NCBI GenBank assembly: GCA_900315775.1
Contig: ONAJ01000011.1
Location: 1 to 63,471, forward strand
Source of the DNA: an uncultured Prevotella sp.
Lineage (GTDB): Bacteria; Bacteroidota; Bacteroidia; Bacteroidales; Bacteroidaceae
Direction: 5' to 3'
DNA: 63,471 nt
The notes under the pieces are model-generated. The model did not search any database. It was not told where the DNA came from and was given only the letters and a program-made list of their open reading frames with translations. Both the position numbers and the translations under genes were made by a program. Of this stretch, positions 17,914-25,288 are shown in pieces. Numbering within the stretch: the stretch's first letter is position 1; the number at the start of each line of letters is the position of its first letter.

Positions 17914-18384
17914 ATGGCAAAGTATTTAGATGCACTTGACAAGAAAATCCTTCGCATGATAGCCGAGGATGCTCGTGTACCATTCCTCGAAGTTGCAAGA
18001 GCTTGCGACGTCAGCGGAGCAGCTATCCATCAACGCATTCAAAAACTTACAAGACTTGGTGTGCTCAAAGGCTCACAGTTTATTATAGACCCCGAAAAGA
18101 TAGGCTACGAAACATGTGCCTACATAGGTCTTAACCTGCGTAACCCTGAGACTTTCGACAAGGCCGTCGAGGAACTGATGAACATTCCCGAGGTGGTAGA
18201 GTGCCACTATACTACTGGCGACTACGACATGTTCATAAAGATCTATGCTCAGAACAACCACCACCTGCTAAGCATCATCCACGACAGCCTGCAGCCCTTA
18301 GGACTGGCACGCAGCGAGACAATTATCACCTTCGGCTCTGCCTTTGAACGACAGCTGCCTGTAACCGACATACTGAAGGGCTAA
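17914..18384 (+). CDS. Lrp/AsnC family regulator
   Basis: A 156-residue DNA-binding regulator. An N-terminal winged HTH (about 5-60, LDKKILRMIAEDARVPFLEV) precedes a RAM effector domain (about 68-145) with the typical VVECHYTTGDYDMFIKI strand. Such proteins sense amino acids and control their metabolism. The gene ends 4 bases inside the convergent folA stop. Its effector and targets are not shown by context. Confidence 0.92.
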   Translation: MAKYLDALDKKILRMIAEDARVPFLEVARACDVSGAAIHQRIQKLTRLGVLKGSQFIIDPEKIGYETCAYIGLNLRNPETFDKAVEELMNIPEVVECHYTTGDYDMFIKIYAQNNHHLLSIIHDSLQPLGLARSETIITFGSAFERQLPVTDILKG

Positions 18385-18893
18385 CCGTTGTCACGCACAT
18401 AATCTACAAAGGCGTATTCGAAGGCATGACGCTCATCCTTCGGATGCGCCTCTTTCCTTACCACCTTCCAGCCCTTGCTGTAGTCGGGAAAGAAAGCATC
18501 AGCATCCTTGGGAACATCGTCTATCTCCGTCAAACACAAACGGTCTGCCATCGCCATCGACTGCTCGTAAACCGAAGCACCACCAATGATAAACACCTCC
18601 TCGTCGCGCGACGTGTGCTCCAACGCCTCCTCAAGGGAACCGAAATACTCCAACGTCGTATTCTCTCCTCTCTTCTCTCTCCTCTCTCCTCTAACACTCC
18701 TACTCACCACCACATTCCTACGATTGGGCAGCGCACCGTTAGGCAGCGACTCAAACGTACGACGACCCATAATAATAGTATGACCTGTCGTCAACGCCTT
18801 AAACCTCTTTAAGTCGTTAGGCAACCAGTAGAGCAACTTATTCTCGTACCCTATCGCCCCGTTCTTCGCTACCGCCGCAATAATTGTTATCAT
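18381..18893 (-). CDS. folA: Dihydrofolate reductase with heptamer-derived insert
   Basis: Reduces dihydrofolate to tetrahydrofolate with NADPH. The 170 residues contain NGAIGYENKLLYWLPNDLKRFK (active-site region, Asp near 27), GRRTFESLP (43-51) and the C-terminal IGGASVYEQ (near 100). Between VVVSRS and LEYFGSLEEA lies RGERREKRGENT (about 67-78), absent from usual DHFRs. It is encoded by a run of 7-base units (TCTCTCC, TCTCTTC, TCTCTCC, TCTCTCC at 18662-18689, + strand). The insert sits in a surface loop before the second half of the fold, so activity is probably kept. It is not next to thyA, which is at 26.5 kb. Confidence 0.92.
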   Translation of the reverse strand: MITIIAAVAKNGAIGYENKLLYWLPNDLKRFKALTTGHTIIMGRRTFESLPNGALPNRRNVVVSRSVRGERREKRGENTTLEYFGSLEEALEHTSRDEEVFIIGGASVYEQSMAMADRLCLTEIDDVPKDADAFFPDYSKGWKVVRKEAHPKDERHAFEYAFVDYVRDNG

Positions 18894-18946
18894 TGGTTTT
18901 ATCTTCTATTTTTGTCGGCAAAGATAAGGAAAATATTTGAACAATC

Positions 18947-18983
18947 AAAAAGAGTGAGGATGTATTTGCATCCTCACTCTTTT
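18947..18983 (-). terminator. Terminator after the DUF5723 gene
   Basis: AAAAGAGTGAGGATG pairs with CATCCTCACTCTTTT (loop TATTTG). Reading leftwards it follows the stop at 19013 and is followed by T residues. Confidence 0.85.
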
Positions 18984-19012
18984 ACTAATCATTGTTTATT
19001 ATCTCTTTGCTA

Positions 19013-20416
19013 TTACCAAGTGATATTCATACCCATTACGAAGTTAGCGTTAGAGGTAAGAGGAATAAACTCCTTTGTAGTCTTGCCCAGGATGTGGTCC
19101 ATACCGAGGAAGAAATTGAAGCCCTTCGGATGAACGTTAAGAACCCATCCCATGCTGGCGGTAAAACTGTTGACGCTGAAGTTCACGCCGCCATCGAGCC
19201 ATTTCAGGGGTACCCAGTTGGCGCTCAGACGGGCATCGGTCCAGGAATAAGGTCCGCGGAAGCGGCTGCTGCTCAGGAAACCGAAGGTAATCCTACGATA
19301 GGCAGGCAGGTTATACTCTGCACCGAGGTTCATAGTAGCACCGATGCCGGTGGTTCGTCCACCCGCGTCGGTTACGGTCTGCAGATTGGCGAAGTCGATT
19401 AACTGATCCTTGTAGTTGTCGCTTTGATTCTTGAAGGAATTAGGACTACTCTTGGCTACTTCTGCATCATGGAAGCCGTCGAACTCGAAAGGTTTGCCGG
19501 TACTTTCGGCACGCATATCGGTGTTCCAGTGGATAAAACCAAGGTCAAGGAGTGCGGCACTAACTTTCCAGTCCTCATTTATTTTATATACAGCACCTAA
19601 ATCTACTGCCATACCGAAGCCTCCGACACCGCCGTTTTTCACATCTACACCCTTTACACGATTGTACGTGCCGCGGTCAGGGTTATTATACTCCTTTTCT
19701 TCCATTTTGTACTGCCAGCCCTTGACAGAAGCATCGACAGTAGCCTTACCGGAGATAATCCACTTGTTTGCATCTTTGAGGTTGGCGGTGAGGCCTTCGA
19801 ACTTCGCGTCAGCACGTCCACCACCGAAGAGGAGCTTGAACTTGGCACCAACACGCCACTTCTCGTCGAGTTGACGGGAGTGACCGAAGGCCAACTCCAC
19901 GTAAGCCTGGGCGTTAGCGTTGATGTCGCCGATATCGTAAGTGTTATTGCCTGTATTCCTTGCGAACTCGAAGAACTCGTAAGGAATGGAAGTACCGAAA
20001 GCCACCTTGGTATTCAGTTCTACGGTGTTGTAACCGCCAAAGCCCTTAAAACCGACGGATACTATAGGGATATTTATATCGCCGACAACACGGTTGTTGC
20101 CTGACGACAGTCCACTAAGAGCATCACCAGTGGGAATGCCTGGATGCATAAAGGTTACCAACGACTTTCCTGTGTTTATTCCGTATTCACTGCTCTTGAA
20201 CAGTACGTCGCGGACACCGAAGTTTCCCTGAACCTTCACGTTTAAGTTACCCAGGACAGGAATGGCGCTATAGCCTTCATCATTGCCATAGGCAGGGTTC
20301 ATGGTATGTCGGTAATTATAGCCTTCCGTAAAGTAGGCTGAATTCAATGTCTGTGCCATAGTAGCAGTACTTATTGAAAGTATTGCCACAGCCATTATAT
20401 ATTTTTTTGCGTTCAT
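19013..20416 (-). CDS. DUF5723-like outer-membrane protein
   Basis: A 467-residue secreted protein with a signal peptide ending TMAQ (about 1-21). It is followed by an N-YR-T--NPAYG segment and alternating beta strands rich in Gly and aromatic residues. The end, NANFVMGMNITW, closes with an aromatic residue as outer-membrane barrels do. Length and motifs fit DUF5723, a Bacteroidota family related to PorV/FadL-like barrels. Function unknown. It lies 25 bases downstream of a lipoprotein gene and probably shares its transcript. Confidence 0.75.
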   Translation of the reverse strand: MNAKKYIMAVAILSISTATMAQTLNSAYFTEGYNYRHTMNPAYGNDEGYSAIPVLGNLNVKVQGNFGVRDVLFKSSEYGINTGKSLVTFMHPGIPTGDALSGLSSGNNRVVGDINIPIVSVGFKGFGGYNTVELNTKVAFGTSIPYEFFEFARNTGNNTYDIGDINANAQAYVELAFGHSRQLDEKWRVGAKFKLLFGGGRADAKFEGLTANLKDANKWIISGKATVDASVKGWQYKMEEKEYNNPDRGTYNRVKGVDVKNGGVGGFGMAVDLGAVYKINEDWKVSAALLDLGFIHWNTDMRAESTGKPFEFDGFHDAEVAKSSPNSFKNQSDNYKDQLIDFANLQTVTDAGGRTTGIGATMNLGAEYNLPAYRRITFGFLSSSRFRGPYSWTDARLSANWVPLKWLDGGVNFSVNSFTASMGWVLNVHPKGFNFFLGMDHILGKTTKEFIPLTSNANFVMGMNITW

Positions 20417-20441
20417 AGTCTATTTACATTAAGGTTAAACA

Positions 20442-22166
20442 TCAGTTGGCATCAATTATCAGTTTTCCGCTGAGGTTCAGGTCAGTGGTTGTGATGGTAA
20501 TCTTCTGGTTCTTGTTGAGAACCTTGCCCTTCTCACTTGCTGCGGAGGGTGCGGTTACCAGCAACTCGTATTGTATGCCGTTAAGTTTCTTAAGGCCAGT
20601 ACCTTCCGGATCAACAATCTCGTACTTAATGGTGCCGGCAGTTTCGCCTGCTTTAACCTTATTTTCAATAGGCTTCACAGTCAATGTGGTCAGTTCTGTG
20701 CCGTCAACGCCAAGGGGCTTGACGTTAATCTCAAGGTTGGCTGGAACTCCGTTGTTGACACTTGCCGTCAACTGCAACGTTGCACCCTTCGTCAATTCCA
20801 GATCCTTGAGGTCTTTATTCCAGTTGTCCTCTGTGGAGTTGTATATTATATTGGCTTCATCGCCGAGTACCAAAGGAGCAGAAATGGTGTAGTCGGGTTT
20901 AATAAGATAGTCGTGTCCTAACTCTACCGTCGCATCGCTGGTCTGCTGACTTTCGTACTTCGTTATGTCAATGTTAATCTTCATACCCTCCTGCACCTTC
21001 TTGATGAGATTTGTAAGGTCGGGAGCGATGACTGCTTTGTAGCCCGACAGGTTTGCGGGAGCCTTGCGACAAATGACAAGGCGTGTGGTGCTGTTGGCTG
21101 CGATGGGCAACTCGTTGCCCTTTGCCTTGCTAAGGATAACGTCTGACTGAGAAGTCGTGGAGCTTAGCTTTGCCTCAGCATAGCCGTCAATAGGAAGGTT
21201 CGACACTAACGTCAGCAATATCTGCGGATTGTCAATGTCAGTCACTACGCGGGCATCGGTCAGGAAGTCGGGCAGCGAGTTAATGGTGGTTGAGCCTACT
21301 GCCTGTGGGTCTATGGTTGGATTGAACCTGCCGTTAGCGGCTGTCACGTCCATACTGCCAATAGTTACAACACCACTGACTGGCAGCGTTGCTGCGCTGG
21401 GAACTTTCAGCTCGGCAATGTCTATATTCATATGCACATTGTCGTGCACCGTAAATGCATGATTAGCATCCAACTCTGCTTTAACCTGTTTCAGAAGGAA
21501 ATTCAAGGTTACCTTACCGCTGCTGACAGTCACGTTGGTCAATGTCAGTTTGTTGGTGGTTTTGTCGAAAGTGCCGCCGTTCAGGTTTTCTACCACGAAC
21601 TGGTGGGGCAGTGTTACCTCGAGTTTGTTAAGTTTTGTCACACCACTCAGCGTAATTTCTATCTTCATAGAGACACCGTTGCCAAGCACCACATAGTTCA
21701 ACGACTCTACATCGTCAGGAACGTTGAACTGATAGTCAATTAACGAGATGTCGCCACTCTGTGCCAGCGAAACACCATAGTCTGAGGGTTTGATAGTCTG
21801 GCCGGCAAGTGCTTGGATGCTGGCAGGAAGGTTGATAGCAGGGAATGCCAGCGTTCTGGGCGAACCGTTGCTGTGAATACTGTTCACGCGTACCTTAACA
21901 TCACTAACGTTTTCCGGGTCTTTACCGAACTTGTAGTCACCATTGTTGTCAACGGTGATAACGTCTGTGCTTCCTAAATCCAGAATGTCGTCGAGAGTAA
22001 CTACAACGGAGTTGTTGGTGGGCAGGTTCAGATTTCCATTTCCAATACTCAGTGTAGCATCAACTGATGAAATCTTATAACCATCATCAGCACACCCACT
22101 CAAAAGCATGCCGCCGACAACGCAGGACAAAAGGAGCAGTTGCTTCTTTACTATTGATTGTTTCAT
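20442..22166 (-). CDS. Secreted lipoprotein, hypothetical
   Basis: A 574-residue protein. The N-terminus has a lipoprotein signal, VVGGMLLSGC with the lipidated Cys at about 25, followed by ADDG. The rest is beta-rich, with repeated phrases such as VKVRVNSI and KVTLNFLL that suggest several Ig-like or fibre-like domains. No named domain was recognised. A perfect promoter lies at 22406-22436 and gives a leader of about 235 bases holding a possible 34-residue gene. The downstream DUF5723 gene suggests a two-protein surface assembly. Confidence 0.8.
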   Translation of the reverse strand: MKQSIVKKQLLLLSCVVGGMLLSGCADDGYKISSVDATLSIGNGNLNLPTNNSVVVTLDDILDLGSTDVITVDNNGDYKFGKDPENVSDVKVRVNSIHSNGSPRTLAFPAINLPASIQALAGQTIKPSDYGVSLAQSGDISLIDYQFNVPDDVESLNYVVLGNGVSMKIEITLSGVTKLNKLEVTLPHQFVVENLNGGTFDKTTNKLTLTNVTVSSGKVTLNFLLKQVKAELDANHAFTVHDNVHMNIDIAELKVPSAATLPVSGVVTIGSMDVTAANGRFNPTIDPQAVGSTTINSLPDFLTDARVVTDIDNPQILLTLVSNLPIDGYAEAKLSSTTSQSDVILSKAKGNELPIAANSTTRLVICRKAPANLSGYKAVIAPDLTNLIKKVQEGMKINIDITKYESQQTSDATVELGHDYLIKPDYTISAPLVLGDEANIIYNSTEDNWNKDLKDLELTKGATLQLTASVNNGVPANLEINVKPLGVDGTELTTLTVKPIENKVKAGETAGTIKYEIVDPEGTGLKKLNGIQYELLVTAPSAASEKGKVLNKNQKITITTTDLNLSGKLIIDAN

Positions 22167-22180
22167 AAATTAGGTTTTAT

Positions 22181-22285
22181 TTAGTTATTAAATTTCGTAT
22201 TATATCTTTCCCAGTATTTGTGTCGAGCTACCAAGTCGAACGCACTAATCAGAATTAGTGATAAAAGCGTAACAATCCTCATCAT
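22181..22285 (-). CDS. Possible 34-residue leader peptide
   Basis: In the long leader of the lipoprotein gene, a frame of 34 codons starts MMRIVTLLSLILIS and ends with a charged tail (RHKYWERYNTKFNN). A hydrophobic start with a polar tail looks like a small membrane or exported peptide. It stops 14 bases before the lipoprotein ATG. An inverted repeat CACTAAT/ATTAGTG lies within it. Real translation is uncertain. Confidence 0.35.
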   Translation of the reverse strand: MMRIVTLLSLILISAFDLVARHKYWERYNTKFNN

Positions 22286-22405
22286 AATAGTTTAGCAATT
22301 AAGTTTTTATGTCGCAAAGCCTAGTTGTCAAGAGTTCGTCCAGATACGAAAACGTGAAACTGCCTGCTTAGTTTTTTACACTACGTATCACTACGTAAAC
22401 GTTTG

Positions 22406-22436
22406 CAAATATATTAAACATTATTAATATAGCAAA
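22406..22436 (-). promoter_or_regulatory. Consensus promoter of the lipoprotein operon
   Basis: On the minus strand TTTG (22433-22436), exactly 19 bases, then TATATTTG (22406-22413). This is an exact match to the TTTG-N19-TAnnTTTG form known for the primary sigma factor of Bacteroides. The predicted start is near 22400. Confidence 0.8.
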
Positions 22437-22504
22437 GAAATAAAGGCAAAAAAATGTTAACCGAGTTTCCCCCACCAATTAACACCATAATATTTTCTTT
22501 TTTT

Positions 22505-22584
22505 AATGTCACTTTTGTCACTTTTATCAAACAGCCTTATATACAACGTATTGCGAGTGACAAAATGGTGACAAAAGTGACATT
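22505..22584. repeat. Direct-repeat palindrome at the end of the VirE-like gene (locus 2, left)
   Basis: AATGTCACTTTTGTCAC (22505-22521) and GTGACAAAAGTGACATT (22568-22584) are a perfect 17-base inverted repeat. Each arm has two 9-base-spaced TGACA units, plus a third weaker unit towards the centre (TTATCA / TGACAAAAT). The right arm ends 2 bases before the VirE-like stop codon. It pairs in design with the palindrome at 25094-25174. Confidence 0.85.
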
Positions 22585-22586
22585 AT

Positions 22587-24404
22587 CTATCTTATTTCCT
22601 TTACTAAATATACCGTTCCTTGGTTGTTGTGTTTGTGAATTAGCCCATCAAGATTTGTCAGCAGTCGTCCGAATTGACGCAGATTGCCAAGATTAGTGCG
22701 AGAGCCGGCGATATGACGTATTCGGTCATAGATAGCGGTAGCGGAGAGGAAAGTGCCCTCCTCCTCGTTCTTCGCAGGTACGAAACACTCGTTGAAATAC
22801 TGCATTGACGACGGCAGTTGCTGGAACTTCCTGTTGTTCTCGATAATCAGCTCGGTCTGCTCGGCATCGAACCAGTAGCGTTCGTCGTTACGTATTGCGG
22901 CGACAGCCTGGGCGTAGAGTTGTTTGTGGTTTATAGACCTGCCAATCTTTATCGGTCCTGTTAGCTCAACAGCGATGAAACGGCGATTTCCTGAAGGATC
23001 GGTGAGGATGTCAGTCATGTTGGCAGTAGCTATAAACGATGCGTAACGCTGCTGTTCCTCCACGTGTTTACCATAGGGACGCTTCACCTTCACCGATGCC
23101 AACTGGATGATATTTTTCAGGAATCCTTCCTGCACTTTCTGCGGAATTTGATTGAATTCATCGAGGTTTATCAACAAGAACTGACTCATCGCCTGAAGCA
23201 CCTGACGCTTCTCGCTAAGCACCAGACTGTCGTTATATCCCCACTGAAGGTCTGGTGGTATCAGCGAACGACAGAACGTCGATTTGTTGTAGCCCTGCTT
23301 GGAGATAAGCAGCGGAACAACCGAGTTTCCGTATCTGCGTGACCACCCCATCCACTGGGCTACCATTCCGAGGAACCACGTATAGAACCAGTCTTCCCAA
23401 TAGGGACAGTCGTTGGGAACGGTGCGTGCTAACTGACGGATATGATCTACGCGGTCCCACTTGCCTTCAAGTCCCCAGAGATACGAACTCACCGGGTCGT
23501 AGTCTTTTATCAACGTGGAGTTGATATAGCGCCGCACATCCTTGTCCCACACGTTAAGTCCAGCCACACGAGCCTCCATAGCAAAGCTGTTTGTGGCGCG
23601 TTCATCGACAGGACGCCAACTCCAAGGTGCATTAACTCTCATAAACTCGGTATAGCCCATCACCTTGTTATACCTGAAGGAGTATTTCCCGCCCAGGTAC
23701 TCTATCAACTGACGGGTCTCCTCACCAGGAACAGTCTTCTTCGTGTCGTCGGCTGGTTCCGGAGACGTTGTATCTATTTGCTGCACAGGCTTTTCCTTAG
23801 TATCAATAACCCTAAACGGAGTAGGATTGGGGTTACGATAAGGGTCGGCGTCAAGGGTTCTACGGAAGCGCACACTCAAAGAGCCTCCACCGCCTGTTAC
23901 GGGGTGAGGAAGCACCGCCGAATATACCGCCGCCAAACGTTCGTAGCCGTCAGCAAGAAAAGCGTTCATATCTTCTTCCGTAGTAGGCATCCTCCCGTCG
24001 TCGGGAACAATGCTTACCAGTATCTTCACCGACATACCGCTGGAGCCCTTAATGGCTATCATCGTCATAGGAAGCATCTTGGCAGCCTGTTTCACCGCCA
24101 GCACGTCACGATTGTCGTAGAGGTTCCCGACGCTAAGAAGAACTACCGGATTATAGTCTTTTATAGCGATGGAACCGTCATTTTCGCGCTTCATGACGGC
24201 AGCAGGATATATCTCTGGCAACAGTCCTTCAGAGCCCAGTTGCGAGTAGGACTTGTACTCGAGAGCCTCTCGTGCACTACGTCTCAAACTCTCAACCTCA
24301 CCGTAGCGAGTATCCTTTGTGAATTCCAAGAGCATCTCATCTAACGTCAGCGTCTTCACAAACTGCTGCTTACTTCTTGTTATTCTTAATCTTGTAACTT
24401 TCAT
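22587..24404 (-). CDS. VirE/DUF3874-type primase-helicase-like protein
   Basis: A 605-residue protein from MKVTRLRITRSKQQF; the frame extends to 24461 but that start is less likely. The N-terminal part (about 1-190) resembles the BT4734-like domain found with VirE proteins. The middle and C-terminal part is the VirE family ATPase, with a Walker A-like QGYNKST (near 368), FLLINLDEFNQIP (Walker B, near 415) and TANMTDILTDPSGNRRFIAVEL. The DUF3874-like tail carries ATAIYDRIRHIAG. Relatives are VapE-like helicases of phage satellites and integrated elements. It pairs with the DUF6078 gene just upstream, and both lie between two repeat palindromes. No integrase or phage gene is near. Confidence 0.85.
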   Translation of the reverse strand: MKVTRLRITRSKQQFVKTLTLDEMLLEFTKDTRYGEVESLRRSAREALEYKSYSQLGSEGLLPEIYPAAVMKRENDGSIAIKDYNPVVLLSVGNLYDNRDVLAVKQAAKMLPMTMIAIKGSSGMSVKILVSIVPDDGRMPTTEEDMNAFLADGYERLAAVYSAVLPHPVTGGGGSLSVRFRRTLDADPYRNPNPTPFRVIDTKEKPVQQIDTTSPEPADDTKKTVPGEETRQLIEYLGGKYSFRYNKVMGYTEFMRVNAPWSWRPVDERATNSFAMEARVAGLNVWDKDVRRYINSTLIKDYDPVSSYLWGLEGKWDRVDHIRQLARTVPNDCPYWEDWFYTWFLGMVAQWMGWSRRYGNSVVPLLISKQGYNKSTFCRSLIPPDLQWGYNDSLVLSEKRQVLQAMSQFLLINLDEFNQIPQKVQEGFLKNIIQLASVKVKRPYGKHVEEQQRYASFIATANMTDILTDPSGNRRFIAVELTGPIKIGRSINHKQLYAQAVAAIRNDERYWFDAEQTELIIENNRKFQQLPSSMQYFNECFVPAKNEEEGTFLSATAIYDRIRHIAGSRTNLGNLRQFGRLLTNLDGLIHKHNNQGTVYLVKEIR

Positions 24405-24466
24405 ACCTTTTTTCGTTTTAATGAAACAACCTGTTCCTAAGTCTGAAGCTGTCAGTATCACACTGC

Positions 24467-24503
24467 GAAACTAATAGTTTCGGACGGTGAAACCAATAGT
24501 TTC
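24467..24503. repeat. Paired GAAACYAATAGTTTC palindromes
   Basis: GAAACTAATAGTTTC (24467-24481) and GAAACCAATAGTTTC (24489-24503), 22 bases apart, lie between the two genes of the VirE-like pair; the second overlaps the DUF6078 stop. A third half-copy GAAAC follows at 24511. Similar AAACCATAGCTTT repeats occur at 62.3 kb. Confidence 0.75.
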
Positions 24504-24969
24504 ACGCCTTGAAACTCCCGTGATTACCACTCTCGAAGAACTGATACTCTTCCTTAAAGCCGTTGAACTCCACGAGTCCCGTATAGCCGTACCTGCCGAA
24601 GAGCTGGTGTATCCACTCCTGCTGTTCCGGACGAAGACGGTACGTCCCGTTGAAATAGCGATAATATGCGGTTTTTCCGCCTAAATACTTCATCAACTCG
24701 GCTACCATTTCGTGATAATCTTCGTGACGGACCTTATTGAAAAGTCCTCGGAAACCAACGGCAACAGTCACCTTGTTTATCTTGTGGAACATCTTACACT
24801 CGCCATCTATGCCAGCTCGTGGCGTCACCACGAATGCCGCCATTTCATCATCGGGAAGTGCATCGCCAGCCATGTGGCGCAGACAGTGAGAGCGCAACTT
24901 GCACTCATTGTTAAAACAGAGTGCCCAATTTGTAGGCACATCGTTGAATTGTAAATCCTGAGTTCGCAT
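24502..24969 (-). CDS. DUF6078 family protein
   Basis: A 155-residue protein beginning MRTQDLQFNDVPTNWALC. It has a cysteine pattern C....C.....C (ALCFNNECKLRSHCLRH, near 17-30) that could bind a metal or cluster, and a C-terminal GYTGLVEFNGFKEEYQF. It matches DUF6078, which in Bacteroidales is commonly found beside VirE-like genes; function unknown. It lies about 100 bases upstream of the VirE-like gene in the same direction, so they probably act together. Confidence 0.75.
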   Translation of the reverse strand: MRTQDLQFNDVPTNWALCFNNECKLRSHCLRHMAGDALPDDEMAAFVVTPRAGIDGECKMFHKINKVTVAVGFRGLFNKVRHEDYHEMVAELMKYLGGKTAYYRYFNGTYRLRPEQQEWIHQLFGRYGYTGLVEFNGFKEEYQFFESGNHGSFKA

Positions 24970-25093
24970 CTTTTTTCTTATTTTTAATTAAACATTTAGT
25001 ATTAAATTTCACCCTACAAAGATACAAAATTTTTCGCGGAAATGCAAATTTTGTAGGGACAAATTTCATAAATTTATTGTCATTTTCGCAATA

Positions 25094-25174
25094 TTTTGTC
25101 ACATTTGTCACTATTTTATCACACTAAAATTCCTTATAATACAGGTATTATGACGAAAGTGACAAAAGTGACAG
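25094..25174. repeat. Direct-repeat palindrome upstream of DUF6078 (locus 2, right)
   Basis: Left arm TTTTGTCACATTTGTCACTA... (25094-25120) mirrors right arm ATGACGAAAGTGACAAAAGTGACA (about 25150-25173). The units are TGACA at a 9-10 base period, as in the palindrome at 22505-22584. A small ATAATAC/TATTAT palindrome lies near the centre. With the left copy it frames the VirE-like/DUF6078 pair as a cassette of about 2.7 kb. Confidence 0.8.
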
Positions 25175-25186
25175 CAAAATAAAAAA

Positions 25187-25206
25187 CTCACGTGCGCGCG
25201 CGTGAG
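25187..25206. repeat. GC-rich hairpin CTCACG...CGTGAG
   Basis: CTCACG (25187-25192) and CGTGAG (25201-25206) surround the alternating loop TGCGCGCG. It lies between the palindrome and the RAYT promoter. It could be a REP-like target of the transposase-like protein or a terminator stem without T-run. Confidence 0.5.
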
Positions 25207-25231
25207 AACCTAATTTAATTGATATGAATAT

Positions 25232-25262
25232 TTTGTCGTTAACTCAAGAATTTGTATCTTTG
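25232..25262 (+). promoter_or_regulatory. Consensus promoter of the RAYT gene
   Basis: TTTG (25232-25235), exactly 19 bases, TATCTTTG (25255-25262). Exact Bacteroidota consensus. The ATG at 25289 follows after about 20 bases of leader. Confidence 0.8.
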
Positions 25263-25288
25263 CGTGCTAATAATAAAGACACCGACAA

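Noticed and set aside
23442-24344. 300-residue open frame on the plus strand opposite the VirE-like gene
   Set aside because: It lies fully antisense to a well supported gene, has no family features and no promoter or start context.
25187-25206. rho-independent terminator
   Set aside because: No T-run on either strand and the gene to its left reads away; kept only as a hairpin.
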